From the NCBI RefSeq assembly GCF_002102345.1, contig NZ_LQPP01000030.1, forward strand, positions 62,001 to 126,000: a stretch of 64,000 bases of DNA, written 5' to 3'. Position 1 is the first letter of the stretch. Each line of letters begins with the position of its first letter. Of the stretch, positions 42,847-58,544 are shown piece after piece. The translations under genes were made by a program, and so were the position numbers. The notes below the pieces were generated by a model. That model had not been told where the DNA came from, did no database searches, and saw only the letters and a program-made list of their open reading frames with translations. The DNA is from Mycolicibacterium peregrinum (GTDB lineage Bacteria; Actinomycetota; Actinomycetes; Mycobacteriales; Mycobacteriaceae).

Positions 42847-44471
42847 CCCTTGACCAGCGCCCGCTCGAGGATCGGGGCGAGGTCGAGCCCGGTCGGCAGC
42901 GTGCCGAAGGCCTGACCCCACTGCCCACCGAGCCGGCTGGCCAGGAAAGCCTCGGCCACCGCGGGATGGCCGTGCCGCACCAGCAGCGCGCCCTGCAGTG
43001 CGAGTGAGATGTCCTCGGCGACCTTGCGGCCCCGGTACTGGATGGTCTCGAGGTCCGCGAGGTCGTTCTGCAACGACGTGACGTGACGGTCCAGGCGCGG
43101 GTCCTGCCCGGCGGTCTTGGACAGTTCGTCGAAGAGCACCGCGACACTCTCCGGCCGGGTTGCCATGGCGCGCAAGGTGTCCAGCGCGCTGACATTGCCC
43201 GAACCTTCCCAGATGCCCATCAGCGGAGCCTCGCGGTACAGCCGTGGCATACCGGACTCCTCGACATAACCGTTGCCGCCCAGGCATTCCATCGCCTCGG
43301 CGGCGTGCGGGGTGGCCCGCTTGCACACCCAGTATTTGCCGGCCGCCAGACCGATGCGGCGCAGCAGCGCTTCACGCTCGTCACCGCGGACCGCCTTGTC
43401 GGTGGCGCCGGCCATCCGCATCGCCAGCATGGTCGCCGCCTCGGCCTCGACGGCCAGGTCCGCGAGGACGTTGCGCATCAGCGGCTGATCGATCAGGTAG
43501 GCGCCGAACGCCTTTCGGTGCTGGGCGTGGTGCACGGCCCGGGTCAGGCCGGTGCGCATGCTGGTGGCACTGCCGAGGGTGCAGTCCAGACGCGTGAGGT
43601 TGACCATCTCGATGATGGTCGGCACGCCGCGGCCCTCCTCGCCCACCAACCAGGCGGTGGCGCCGTCGTACTCGACCTCACTGGAGGCGTTGGCATGGTT
43701 GCCGAGCTTGTCCTTGAGGCGCTGCAGGAACATCCGGTTGCGGCTGCCGTCGGGCAGGATGCGCGGCAGGAAGAAACAGCTGAGGCCGCCGGGGGCCTGA
43801 GCGAGCACGAGGAAGATATCGCCCATCGGGGCCGAGGTGAACCATTTGTGCCCGCGCAGCGAGTAGGTGCCGTCACCGTTCGGTGTGGCCTCGGTGGTGC
43901 CGGCGCGGACGTCGGAACCACCCTGCTTCTCGGTCATCGACATGCCCGCGGTGATACCGGCTTTCGTCGTCGCGAGCTTCAGCTCGGGGTCGTACACCCG
44001 GCTGGTCAGCAGCGGCTCGTAGACGGCGGCCAGCTCGGGGTTGAACCGCAGGGCGGGCACGACGGCGTAGGTCATCGAGATCGGGCAGACGTGCCCGGGC
44101 TCGACGGTCCACACCGACATCTTGGCGGCGCGCACCACATGCGAGCCCTCACGCTCATCGGCCCACGGGGCACCGTGCAGGCCGTGGGTGACGGCCACAT
44201 TCATCAGCTCGTGGTAGGCCGGGTCGTATTCGACCTCGTCGACGCGGTAGCCGTAGCGGTCGTGGGTGTGCAGCACCGGCTGATTGCGGTCGGCGAGCTC
44301 ACCCCAGCGCTGCGCCTGCACGCTGCCGTTGATCGCACCCAGTTCATGGACCTGGTCGATGCCCCACTCCCCGCCTTCGCGGATGAGAGCCTCGGCGAGC
44401 ACCGGTGAGGTGGCGGGGTTGTAGTCCTCCAGCGTGGGGACCTGATTGGTGACGACATGCGTATCAGCCAT
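42843..44471 (-). CDS. fadE8: Acyl-CoA dehydrogenase (AidB-like branch)
   Basis: The 542-residue protein is of the long AidB/isovaleryl type. Motifs are KQGGSDVRAGTTEATP (FAD/substrate loop), GHKWFTSAPMGDIFLVLAQ, HRKAFGAYLIDQPLMRNVLADL and ECLGGNGYVEESGMPRLYREAPLMGIWEGSGNV, where the last block holds the FAD contacts and the catalytic region of AidB-like proteins. It should oxidise an acyl-CoA. The length equals what I recall for FadE8. It is the first gene of the fadE8-echA4-paaX-echA5 operon. Confidence 0.9.
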   Translation of the reverse strand: MADTHVVTNQVPTLEDYNPATSPVLAEALIREGGEWGIDQVHELGAINGSVQAQRWGELADRNQPVLHTHDRYGYRVDEVEYDPAYHELMNVAVTHGLHGAPWADEREGSHVVRAAKMSVWTVEPGHVCPISMTYAVVPALRFNPELAAVYEPLLTSRVYDPELKLATTKAGITAGMSMTEKQGGSDVRAGTTEATPNGDGTYSLRGHKWFTSAPMGDIFLVLAQAPGGLSCFFLPRILPDGSRNRMFLQRLKDKLGNHANASSEVEYDGATAWLVGEEGRGVPTIIEMVNLTRLDCTLGSATSMRTGLTRAVHHAQHRKAFGAYLIDQPLMRNVLADLAVEAEAATMLAMRMAGATDKAVRGDEREALLRRIGLAAGKYWVCKRATPHAAEAMECLGGNGYVEESGMPRLYREAPLMGIWEGSGNVSALDTLRAMATRPESVAVLFDELSKTAGQDPRLDRHVTSLQNDLADLETIQYRGRKVAEDISLALQGALLVRHGHPAVAEAFLASRLGGQWGQAFGTLPTGLDLAPILERALVKG

Positions 44472-44494
44472 GCACCCAGTGTTACAAATTCCCG

Positions 44495-44513
44495 ACAACT
44501 GCACAATAGTTGT
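44495..44513. promoter_or_regulatory. Nested palindromes in the fadE8 promoter
   Basis: ACAACT-N7-AGTTGT (44495-44513) is a perfect inverted repeat, 24 bp upstream of the fadE8 ATG. A second perfect pair TTACAA (44482-44487) and TTGTAA (44510-44515) encloses it. A minus-strand -10 like TATTGT overlaps the core. The PaaX-like protein of the operon is the obvious candidate ligand-sensing repressor. Confidence 0.5.
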
Positions 44514-44570
44514 AATAGAGCGGCCGCCCGGCCACCCCGGCCACCCGGGCCGCCCCCGCAGATCGCCGCT

Positions 44571-44730
44571 TGTCACGCTGGAGTGGCTCTGGACTCCGGG
44601 TGCCGCCCCAGCGTGACGCTCGACGATTGGGCCGACACGCCGGGCCCGAACGCGTCACTCCAGCGTGACAGTCGAGGTCGACGGCCACGCTGGCGTGACA
44701 AACCTGGCGTGACAAACTGGCGTGACAAAA
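44571..44730. repeat. Cluster of GTCAC/GTGAC repeats left of the PAP2 gene
   Basis: The region has three tandem copies of CTGGCGTGACAAA (44690-44703, 44704-44716, 44717-44730). Upstream are the palindromic element GTCACTCCAGCGTGAC (44654-44669), TGTCACGCTGGAGTGG (44571-44586) and CCAGCGTGAC (44608-44617). No gene fits this stretch between fadE8 and the PAP2 gene. A related cluster lies at 46775-46823. Confidence 0.7.
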
Positions 44731-44762
44731 GGTCAGCCCGGCCGATCGACTCTGGTCGCGAA

Positions 44763-45887
44763 TCAGGCCGGGTCGAGTTCTCCGACGACGGGCGGTACGT
44801 CCTCGTTGTCGCGGGGTTGTTCGACGCGCTCCGCCGAACCTGCAGACCGCCGCGCTTCGTACCGGTTGAGCGCGAACAACACCACGGCCGCCAAGGTCCA
44901 GCCGAGCAGGATGTCGACCACGTAGTGCTCGGCGGTGTAGACGAGCGTGAAGGCCATGATGAGCGGATAGGCCACCAACAACGGCCGCCATCCGCGGTTC
45001 ACCCGGTTCCACAGGAACACCGCTACCGCTGCGGTCAGACCGGCGTGCAGGGACGGGATGGCAGCGACCAGGTTCACGCTGGCCTGGCCCTGGTCGATCA
45101 ATGCCGTCGCGGTGTGCAGGTGGAGCTTGCCCCAACCGCGGGTGACGATCCGTTCGATCCAGTCGTGCGCGCCGTCCTGACTGCCCTGCATGGCGCCGAG
45201 TAGGCCCCCGTCGACGGCTTCGCGCGCCGATCGGAACATGCACCCGGGGCCCGAGGGGCCGCCGTCGACGTCGTCGGCGTTGCATCTCGCCGCGGCCCAC
45301 GGCGGCGCGGCAGGCAACAGCGCATAGATGACCAACGCCGCGAACGAGAGTCCGACGAACAACCGCACGAACCGCTTCCACTCCTCGCGGTCACGCAGCC
45401 ACAGCACACCCGCCACGACGTAGGGAAGAATGAAAAACGACATGTACACGGTGCTGATCACGACTTCCCACCACGGCGGGTAGAGCAGTTTCAGCCGCTC
45501 CTGTAGCCACACCGTGGGCACCGTGCCGGAGAACATCCACCGATCCGCGTCGACCTGCCAGTGCCACATCGTCGGCCGGCCGACCAGGGTGGCCGCGCCC
45601 CGGCTCAGGTCGTAAGCGGCCAGCACCAGTGCGAAGGGCAGCCAGTCGCGGATGACGTAGAGCATCCGGCGCCCCTGCCCGATACTCGCGGCCAGCAGAC
45701 CGGTCGCGATATAGAGCAGCAACAATTCCCGGTTGAAGGCGAAGCCGTCGCTGACGGTGCGGTAGATGACCACAGCGGCCCACCCGGCTATCGCGCAGTA
45801 CCGCAAAATGCGCAGCCGACTGGTACGGGTGGTCACACCCGATTGCGCGGGAGCTTCTTCGGTTACCGAATCATCTACCGCGGTCAC
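44763..45887 (-). CDS. PAP2 / inositolphosphotransferase-like membrane protein
   Basis: The 374-residue protein has about six transmembrane helices and the PAP2 phosphatase motifs IPSLHAGLTAAVAVFL and YTAEHYVVDILLGWTL, with the two catalytic His. The layout resembles the Aur1/Ipt1 branch that transfers phospho-inositol rather than simple phosphatases. A role in glycolipid or phospholipid assembly is likely but unproven. The start is GTG 45885-45887. A palindrome AGGTGA-N7-TCACCT (45890-45908) lies immediately upstream. Confidence 0.82.
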   Translation of the reverse strand: MTAVDDSVTEEAPAQSGVTTRTSRLRILRYCAIAGWAAVVIYRTVSDGFAFNRELLLLYIATGLLAASIGQGRRMLYVIRDWLPFALVLAAYDLSRGAATLVGRPTMWHWQVDADRWMFSGTVPTVWLQERLKLLYPPWWEVVISTVYMSFFILPYVVAGVLWLRDREEWKRFVRLFVGLSFAALVIYALLPAAPPWAAARCNADDVDGGPSGPGCMFRSAREAVDGGLLGAMQGSQDGAHDWIERIVTRGWGKLHLHTATALIDQGQASVNLVAAIPSLHAGLTAAVAVFLWNRVNRGWRPLLVAYPLIMAFTLVYTAEHYVVDILLGWTLAAVVLFALNRYEARRSAGSAERVEQPRDNEDVPPVVGELDPA

Positions 45888-45953
45888 AGAGGTGACGTTA
45901 GTTCACCTTGGCGTCACGGTGCCGTTGAAAACGGTTCAAGTCGGCGAACGGTG

Positions 45954-46706
45954 TCAGCCGGCATGCTCGCGGAGAAACGCAATGTCGTCCTTGCGTCCCT
46001 CTTCTGCGGTCTCACAGATCACCGACGCATCGGCAGCCTTGACCACCGCCGCCAGCAACTGCGGATCGATCTGCCCGGCACCGAAATTGGCATGACGGTC
46101 AGCACCCGAACCGGCTGCGTCGCGCGAGTCATTGCAGTGCACGAGGTCGATGCGTCCGGTGATGCCCTTGATCCGGTCCACCGCGTCGATCAACGCCTCC
46201 CCCGCCGCCCACGCATGGCAGGTGTCGAGACAGAAGCCAATTCCTTTGTCCCCGATGCGATCCCATAACCGGCTGATCGTGTCGAAATGCCGCGCCATGG
46301 CGTGATCCCCGCCTGCGGTGTTCTCCAGGTATACCGGCACGTCGGTGTTCAGATAGTCCAGCGCCTTGGCCCACCGCTCGAACCCGGCGTCCATGTCGTT
46401 GTCGTCGGCGTGGCCACCGTGCACGATCACCGCGGTCGCGCCGATCTCGGCGGCGGCGTCGCACGTGTCCTGCAGGATCTTGCGGGACGGGATCCGCACC
46501 CGGTTGTTGGCCGAGGCCACGTTGATCAGGTACGGCGCATGCACGTACAACGGCACCGTCGAGGCCTTGAGCACCTCGGCGTCCTCACGGGGCTTGGGCT
46601 TCTTCCAGCTCTGCGGGTTGCCGAGGAAGAACTGCACCACGTCGGCGCCGTCCGCGGCGGCCGCGGCCAGTGGATCAGTGTTGTCTACATGCGAGCCGAT
46701 GAGCAC
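45954..46706 (-). CDS. nfo: Endonuclease IV (AP endonuclease)
   Basis: The 250-residue protein opens (M)LIGSHVDNTDPL and carries the zinc-site signatures VHAPYLINVAS, VIVHGGHADD, PVYLENTAGG, GFCLDTCHAWAAG and LVHCNDSRDAAGSGADRHANFGAG. It cuts the backbone 5' of abasic sites in base excision repair. The start is GTG 46704-46706. It lies next to rpoC in the place of Rv0670 (end). The gap of 66 bp to the PAP2 gene contains two short inverted repeats that may end or control transcription. Confidence 0.95.
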   Translation of the reverse strand: MLIGSHVDNTDPLAAAAADGADVVQFFLGNPQSWKKPKPREDAEVLKASTVPLYVHAPYLINVASANNRVRIPSRKILQDTCDAAAEIGATAVIVHGGHADDNDMDAGFERWAKALDYLNTDVPVYLENTAGGDHAMARHFDTISRLWDRIGDKGIGFCLDTCHAWAAGEALIDAVDRIKGITGRIDLVHCNDSRDAAGSGADRHANFGAGQIDPQLLAAVVKAADASVICETAEEGRKDDIAFLREHAG

Positions 46707-46774
46707 GCCGCCAATTCTAGGTGGGCCCGGTGACAGGGTCCTGGGTCCGCCGCACGACCGCGCACCACCGCCCG

Positions 46775-46823
46775 TTTGTCACGCCAGAGTGGCCCTCGCG
46801 CTCGAGCGTCACGCTGGAGTGAC
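46775..46823. repeat. GTCAC/GTGAC repeats right of nfo
   Basis: TTTGTCACGCCAG (46775-46787) and GTCACGCTGGAGTGAC (46808-46823) lie between nfo and the rpoC terminator. The second is the exact reverse complement of 44654-44669. Together with the left cluster it brackets the PAP2-nfo pair. Confidence 0.65.
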
Positions 46824-46850
46824 ACACCCCCGGGAGCCGCGCACGAAAAA

Positions 46851-46874
46851 GGCCCCCGCTCGAAAGCGGGGGCC
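46851..46874 (-). terminator. Intrinsic terminator of rpoBC
   Basis: On the minus strand a 10-bp stem GGCCCCCGCT closes on TTCG and is followed by five T. It lies 29 bp after the rpoC stop. Confidence 0.92.
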
Positions 46875-46903
46875 CTTCTCGTACTGAAAACTAGCGGTCG
46901 GCC

Positions 46904-50857
<3,954 letters not shown>

Positions 50858-50892
50858 GTAACTCCCTTTCCCCTTTCGGGACTAGAAACAAC

Positions 50893-54384
<3,492 letters not shown>

Positions 54385-54815
54385 GATGCATCCTTCCAGC
54401 ACCTCATGCGACTTTTGAAAGGGCCAGCAAGAGCCGTCCTTCTGGGCCGCGATTCTGCGTCGGTTCGGCTGGCTTTGGCCTGTCCAGAACCCCATACGCA
54501 CGGCACAGGACTAGATGCTGAGCAACGCTCAGGCTAGAACATTATGTGCAGATCAGGTGAGGGTGGGCAGGGTGCAGCCAGCGCAACGTCCAACGATAGC
54601 GCAAGACGGCGCATTCCTCAACCACCACACATCCACTGCATGAATTGGGTCACCCGGCGCTGGCTGGCGTCCACTAAACCCTTCACACATGCTGCCCAAC
54701 AGATTGGCCTGTCCATGGCCTTCCGTCAAGAGGTGACGCGCGGTTTGATGCGCCCAACTCTGCCCCGGATCCGCAGCTCGCGCAACGGTTGAACGGGCGT
54801 TATCTTGTCCGCGGG
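54385..54815 (-). promoter_or_regulatory. rpoB upstream region with promoter
   Basis: This 431-bp stretch separates rpoB from the small membrane gene, and I see no convincing gene in it. A minus-strand -10 box CATAAT (54541-54546) would start transcription about 150 bases before rpoB, but I could not identify a good -35. A weak 88-codon frame at 54553-54819 has no family signs. The long leader is typical of mycobacterial rpoB. Confidence 0.45.
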
Positions 54816-55286
54816 TCACACCGCGCCGAATTGAGCCAACAGCCCTGATGCGACATCCGCCGGGACCAACCGCTCCGGGATGACCATCCCCGCCCCCAAA
54901 CCACGGGCCGAGACGTGAAATACGTGGTCAGCGTGCCAGATGCGCTCGATACCGTCCAATTTCAGGATCTGCAGATGGCCGCCGAGACGTACCCCGATCT
55001 GCCGTGAACCGAACTCGGCCGCGATCGGCGCTCCGGGTGGGACCAACTGACGGAATTTCGCCGGCGTCGCGACGTACACCACGTACGTGACCGCACCGAC
55101 GGCCGCGGCCAAGAGCCCAGCGGTGCGGACCACCGAAGACGCGGTCAGCTCCCCGTCCTCGACGTACGAAAAGCCGAGCACCACCAGCGGCACGAGGAAG
55201 GCGAGTGCGAGCGCCAATCGCGTCACGACACTGCGCTTGACCGCCGCGCCCAGTTGGTCGGCCAGACCGGCGTCGGCGATGTCCAT
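54816..55286 (-). CDS. Hypothetical membrane protein with two TM helices
   Basis: The 156-residue protein starts at ATG 55284-55286 (a GTG 12 bp upstream is possible). It has two adjacent hydrophobic helices (LALALAFLVPLVVLGFSYV and TAGLLAAAVGAVTYVVYVA) followed by a soluble beta-rich domain with IWHADHVFHVSARGLGAGMVIPERLVP. The plan resembles YcxB-like small membrane proteins, but I cannot assign a family firmly. It lies upstream of rpoB on the same strand. Function unknown. Confidence 0.65.
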   Translation of the reverse strand: MDIADAGLADQLGAAVKRSVVTRLALALAFLVPLVVLGFSYVEDGELTASSVVRTAGLLAAAVGAVTYVVYVATPAKFRQLVPPGAPIAAEFGSRQIGVRLGGHLQILKLDGIERIWHADHVFHVSARGLGAGMVIPERLVPADVASGLLAQFGAV

Positions 55287-55463
55287 GGTGCGGGTCACCC
55301 CGTCGGGACCCGTCCGTTGCCTGACACCGGACCTCGCCGCTTCCGGATACGACGGAGCCGGTGCGCGACGCCGTGCGCCCGGGTGACGCCACCGCCCAAT
55401 TCCTCGAACCGGGTGGGCTGACCTCGCTGCGTGTGCATTCGCTTCCCGCTCTCTCAGAACGCA

Positions 55464-55496
55464 AATCAGGCCGGACCCGATGGGTCCGGCCTGATT
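55464..55496. terminator. Terminator after mkl
   Basis: A perfect 15-bp stem AATCAGGCCGGACCC (55464-55478) and 55482-55496 has a 3-nt loop. It begins 8 bp after the end of mkl. T-tracts are short. Confidence 0.8.
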
Positions 55497-55504
55497 GTCG
55501 AAAC

Positions 55505-56590
55505 TCAGCTCTGGTGAGGAACCTCGATGGCTCCGGTGGGAGCGTCATCCTCGACCGGGCGGTGGTGGCGTGCAGTGGGCTCGTCGCCGAACTGGTGCAC
55601 CGGCAGCTTGTGGATGCCCTCGAGGTCATCGAGGATCGCGGCCTGCGCGGCGGGCGGCAGGGTGTGCAGGATCTCGCGCACCCGGGCCTGGCGCCGGGCC
55701 ACACCCTGACGCTCGGGCATACCCGGGGTGGCGGTCAGCTGCGGCGGCACGCCTTCGATCTCCTCGACACCACCATCGTGCTGGCCGGCGTCGAGCATGG
55801 CCTGCTCGGCGGCTGCGGTCGCCTCGTCCTTCTCCTCGGACATACCGATCGGGCCGATGCGGCGACCGTTGAGGAACTGCTTGACGACAGGCTCCTCGCT
55901 GGTCAGCAGCACCTCGCGGGGGCCGAACATGACCAGCTGCTTGCGGAACAGCATGCCGATGTTGTCCGGCACGGTCCGGGCGATGTTGATGTTGTGCGTC
56001 ACGATCAGCACCGTGGCGTCGATCTGCGCATTGATGTCGATGAGCAGCTGGCTCAGGTAGGCGGTACGCACCGGGTCCAGACCGGAGTCCGGCTCGTCGC
56101 ACAGGATGATCTGCGGGTCGAGCACCAGGGCGCGGGCCAGGCCGGCACGCTTGCGCATACCGCCGGAGATCTCACCCGGGAACTTGTGGCCGTCATTCGG
56201 CATACCGACGAGCTCGAGCTTCTCCATCACGATGTTGCGGATTTCGCTCTCGCTCTTCTTCGTGTGCTCACGCAACGGGAAGGCGGTGTTGTCGTAGATG
56301 TTCATCGAGCCGAACAGCGCGCCGTCCTGGAACAGCACACCGAACAGGGTGCGGATCTCGTAGAGCTCCTTGGCCGAGCACTCGAGGATGTTGGTGCCGT
56401 CGATGACGATCGAGCCGCGCTCCGGGCGCAGCAGACCGATCAGGGACTTCAGGAAAACGGATTTACCGGTACCCGACGGGCCCAGAAGCACGCTGACTTC
56501 GCCAGCGGGAATCGACATTGTGACGTCTTCCCAAATCTTTGACGATCCAAAAGATTTGCTCAGCCCCGTCACATCGATTTGGACGCCCAT
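55505..56590 (-). CDS. mkl: ABC transporter ATPase Mkl/MceG of Mce lipid importers
   Basis: The 361-residue ATPase has Walker A GPSGTGKS (about 39-46), signature SGGMRKR, Walker B ILCDEPDSGLD and the H-loop VTHN. It ends in a 100-residue C-terminal extension with Gln/Glu-rich sequence, longer than usual transport ATPases, as known for MceG. It energises import of lipids and sterols by Mce complexes encoded elsewhere. ATG 56588-56590 has AAGGAT upstream. From memory it corresponds to Rv0655. Confidence 0.93.
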   Translation of the reverse strand: MGVQIDVTGLSKSFGSSKIWEDVTMSIPAGEVSVLLGPSGTGKSVFLKSLIGLLRPERGSIVIDGTNILECSAKELYEIRTLFGVLFQDGALFGSMNIYDNTAFPLREHTKKSESEIRNIVMEKLELVGMPNDGHKFPGEISGGMRKRAGLARALVLDPQIILCDEPDSGLDPVRTAYLSQLLIDINAQIDATVLIVTHNINIARTVPDNIGMLFRKQLVMFGPREVLLTSEEPVVKQFLNGRRIGPIGMSEEKDEATAAAEQAMLDAGQHDGGVEEIEGVPPQLTATPGMPERQGVARRQARVREILHTLPPAAQAAILDDLEGIHKLPVHQFGDEPTARHHRPVEDDAPTGAIEVPHQS

Positions 56591-56744
56591 CAAAGATCCT
56601 TCCGCCTACGGCTCACCCCGCCACCTGCTGCGGCCTGTGGCTTGAGTCACCATAGCGCACGGCGCATCGCACACACATGGTTGTCTCCCAATATTCGGGA
56701 GTACCCGGGCACACACCCGACCAATCGGGCCCATCCAAGCAAAA

Positions 56745-56774
56745 AACCCCCGAATCCGTGCGGATTCGGGGGTT
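56745..56774 (-). terminator. Intrinsic terminator of rplJL
   Basis: A 13-bp perfect stem AACCCCCGAATCC (56745-56757) pairs with 56762-56774. On the minus strand it is followed by a T-run. It lies 20 bp after the rplL stop. Confidence 0.92.
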
Positions 56775-56793
56775 CTTGCGGTCCAGGTTTGGA

Positions 56794-57180
56794 CTACTTG
56801 ACGCTGACGCTGGCGCCGGCGGCCTCGAGCTTGGCCTTGGCGTCCTCAGCGGCTTCCTTGGTGACCTTCTCCAGCAGCGGCTTGGGGGCGCTGTCGACGA
56901 GGTCCTTGGCTTCCTTCAGGCCCAGGCCGGAGACGATCTCGCGGACGACCTTGATGACGCCGATCTTCTTGTCGCCGGCACCCTCGAGGATGACGTCGAA
57001 CTCGGACTGCTCCTCGGCGGCCTCGGCGGCGGCCGGGGCGGCACCCGCGGCGGCAACGGCGACCGGGGCGGCAGCGGTGACCTCGAAGACCTCTTCGAAC
57101 TGCTTCACGAACTCCGAGAGCTCCAGCAGGGTCATTTCCTTGAACGCGTCGAGCAGTTCGTCGGTGGACAGCTTGGCCAT
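56794..57180 (-). CDS. rplL: 50S ribosomal protein L7/L12
   Basis: The 128-residue stalk protein has the N-terminal dimer domain (STDELLDAFKEMTLLELSEFVKQFEEVF), an Ala/Pro hinge, and the C-terminal factor-binding domain (EFDVILEGAGDKKIGVIKVVRE). It recruits the GTPases EF-Tu and EF-G, both encoded in this window. The gap to rplJ is 80 bp. Confidence 0.98.
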   Translation of the reverse strand: MAKLSTDELLDAFKEMTLLELSEFVKQFEEVFEVTAAAPVAVAAAGAAPAAAEAAEEQSEFDVILEGAGDKKIGVIKVVREIVSGLGLKEAKDLVDSAPKPLLEKVTKEAAEDAKAKLEAAGASVSVK

Positions 57181-57260
57181 GTTTATGGTCCTTCCTGATT
57201 TTTCTTACAGATGTTGGTGGTTTGTGCGGTTGCGGTTAAGCAGTTCAACCGAAGCAGCTG

Positions 57261-57788
57261 CTAGGCAGCTTCGGTGGCAGCCTTCTTCTCCTGCAGCGCC
57301 GCGGCGAGGCGGGCAACCTGAGAAGCGGGCGCGTTGAACAGGCCGGCGGCCTTGGACAGGTTGCCCTTCATGGCACCTGCCAGCTTGGCGAGCAGAACCT
57401 CGCGCGACTCGAGGTCGGCGATCTTCTCGACCTCGGCGACGGACAGCGCCTTGCCGTCCATGAAGCCGCCCTTGATGACGAGCGCCTTGTTGTCCTTGGC
57501 GAACTTCTTGATCGCCTTGGCGGCGTCAACGGGCTCACCCTGGACGAACGCGATCGCCGTGGGACCGGCGAACAGCTCGTCGAGACCTTCAATGCCGGCT
57601 TCGGAAGCGGCGCGCTTCACCAGAGTGTTCTTGGCGACGGTGTACGTGGCGGAGTCGCCGAGGGAACGACGCAGCTCAGCCAGGTTCGCCACAGTCAGCC
57701 CGCGGTACTCGGTGACGACGGTGGCCGTCGACGCCTTGAACTGCTCAGCAATGTCGGCAACCGCCGTGGCTTTGTCAGCCTTGGCCAT
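57261..57788 (-). CDS. rplJ: 50S ribosomal protein L10
   Basis: The 175-residue L10 anchors the L12 stalk. The start ATG 57786-57788 with AAGGAGG upstream gives MAKADKATAVADIAEQF; the open frame further upstream lies in the leader. Motifs are VVTEYRGLTVANLAELRRSL and VAKNTLVKRAA. L10 with L12 can bind its own mRNA leader to limit synthesis. Confidence 0.97.
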   Translation of the reverse strand: MAKADKATAVADIAEQFKASTATVVTEYRGLTVANLAELRRSLGDSATYTVAKNTLVKRAASEAGIEGLDELFAGPTAIAFVQGEPVDAAKAIKKFAKDNKALVIKGGFMDGKALSVAEVEKIADLESREVLLAKLAGAMKGNLSKAAGLFNAPASQVARLAAALQEKKAATEAA

Positions 57789-57984
57789 GCATGCCTCCTT
57801 GTGGTGGGTATCGGGCGCTCCACCAACTTGGGGCCGTGAAATGACGAACGCCCCGACGCAGACAGGTCGGGGCGCAGAAATAACCAATACAAAACTGGTC
57901 TAGCCTCGTCCTCCTGCGTGGGCCGCCGGGACATTTCCCGGACCTTCAACCTATTGCTAGGTGACCGACGGTCTTCGGTGGAAC
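57789..57984 (-). ncRNA. L10-type leader of the rplJL operon
   Basis: The predicted 196-nt leader contains a clear hairpin, CGCCCCGAC (57849-57857) with GTCGGGGCG (57866-57874), and a possible stem in the upstream part (CCGGGAAATGTCCCGG). Bacterial rplJL leaders bind the L10-L12 complex and repress translation. Match to the known leader fold was not tested. Confidence 0.5.
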
Positions 57985-57990
57985 CCGACC

Positions 57991-58020
57991 AGAGTAGCCG
58001 AACACCTACCAATCAGCCAA
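57991..58020 (-). promoter_or_regulatory. Predicted rplJL promoter
   Basis: On the minus strand TTGGCT (58015-58020) and TACTCT (57991-57996) are spaced by 18 bp, a good sigma-A promoter. It starts transcription near 57984 and is only a few bases from the end of the DUF1772 gene. Confidence 0.6.
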
Positions 58021-58025
58021 AACGG

Positions 58026-58469
58026 TCAGCCGGCCAGCACCAGCAACACGAACGCCGCCGCGAGCAATCCGACCCTCACCCAGTGCAGTCGATCCCAGCG
58101 CCGGGCCAGTTCGTGAGATTGCTCCGGGTCCTCACCTGCGTCGTCACCACCGAATCCGGCGGCGACCCGGTTGTTGATCGGCACCAGCACGGTGACGCTC
58201 AACAACATGACCAGCACCATCATCACCACTGCCGTGACCAGCAACGGCCCGGGACTGAACACCGTGGCAGCGATCAGCAACGCCATCGACGCCAGGTACC
58301 AGAACGGCATCGCGGTCCCCAGGGTCTTGGCGCCGGTGCCGCGGGCCTGCCAATAGGCGGTATCGGGCAGCCGCTGCAGGATCGGGTTGGTGAAGGCGGC
58401 GACACCGAACTCGACGCCGAGAAGCGGGCCGGTGATGATCACCGCAAGGGTCTGCACGATTTCTTCCAT
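58026..58469 (-). CDS. DUF1772 membrane protein
   Basis: The 147-residue protein has four hydrophobic helices and the family pattern GVEFGVAAFTNPILQRLPD with a polar-aromatic stretch, then WDRLHWVRVGLLAAAFVLL. Anthrone oxygenase-like activity has been proposed for some members, but no catalytic residues are sure here. ATG 58467-58469 is used. It is divergent from an HxlR regulator, which probably controls it, because the shared promoter region holds two palindromes. Confidence 0.82.
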   Translation of the reverse strand: MEEIVQTLAVIITGPLLGVEFGVAAFTNPILQRLPDTAYWQARGTGAKTLGTAMPFWYLASMALLIAATVFSPGPLLVTAVVMMVLVMLLSVTVLVPINNRVAAGFGGDDAGEDPEQSHELARRWDRLHWVRVGLLAAAFVLLVLAG

Positions 58470-58482
58470 GCCGTCCAGGCTG

Positions 58483-58525
58483 GTCAGTATGCTGACAAAA
58501 AACAAGGTACTGACAAATTAGTCAG
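58483..58525. promoter_or_regulatory. Operator-like palindromes between DUF1772 and HxlR genes
   Basis: GTCAG-TATG-CTGAC (58483-58496) and CTGAC-AAATTA-GTCAG (58510-58525) share the CTGACAAA half-site. They lie in the 75-bp divergent region and suit the winged-helix dimers of HxlR proteins. Confidence 0.6.
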
Positions 58526-58544
58526 CTTACGAAGGGCCGGAACC

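Noticed and set aside
44571..44730. A CRISPR-like array
   Set aside because: The three tandem 13-14 bp copies have no spacers and are far too short for CRISPR repeats; no cas gene is near.
54553..54819. An 88-codon minus-strand frame upstream of rpoB
   Set aside because: It has no family motif and runs through the place of the rpoB promoter; it is probably leader DNA.
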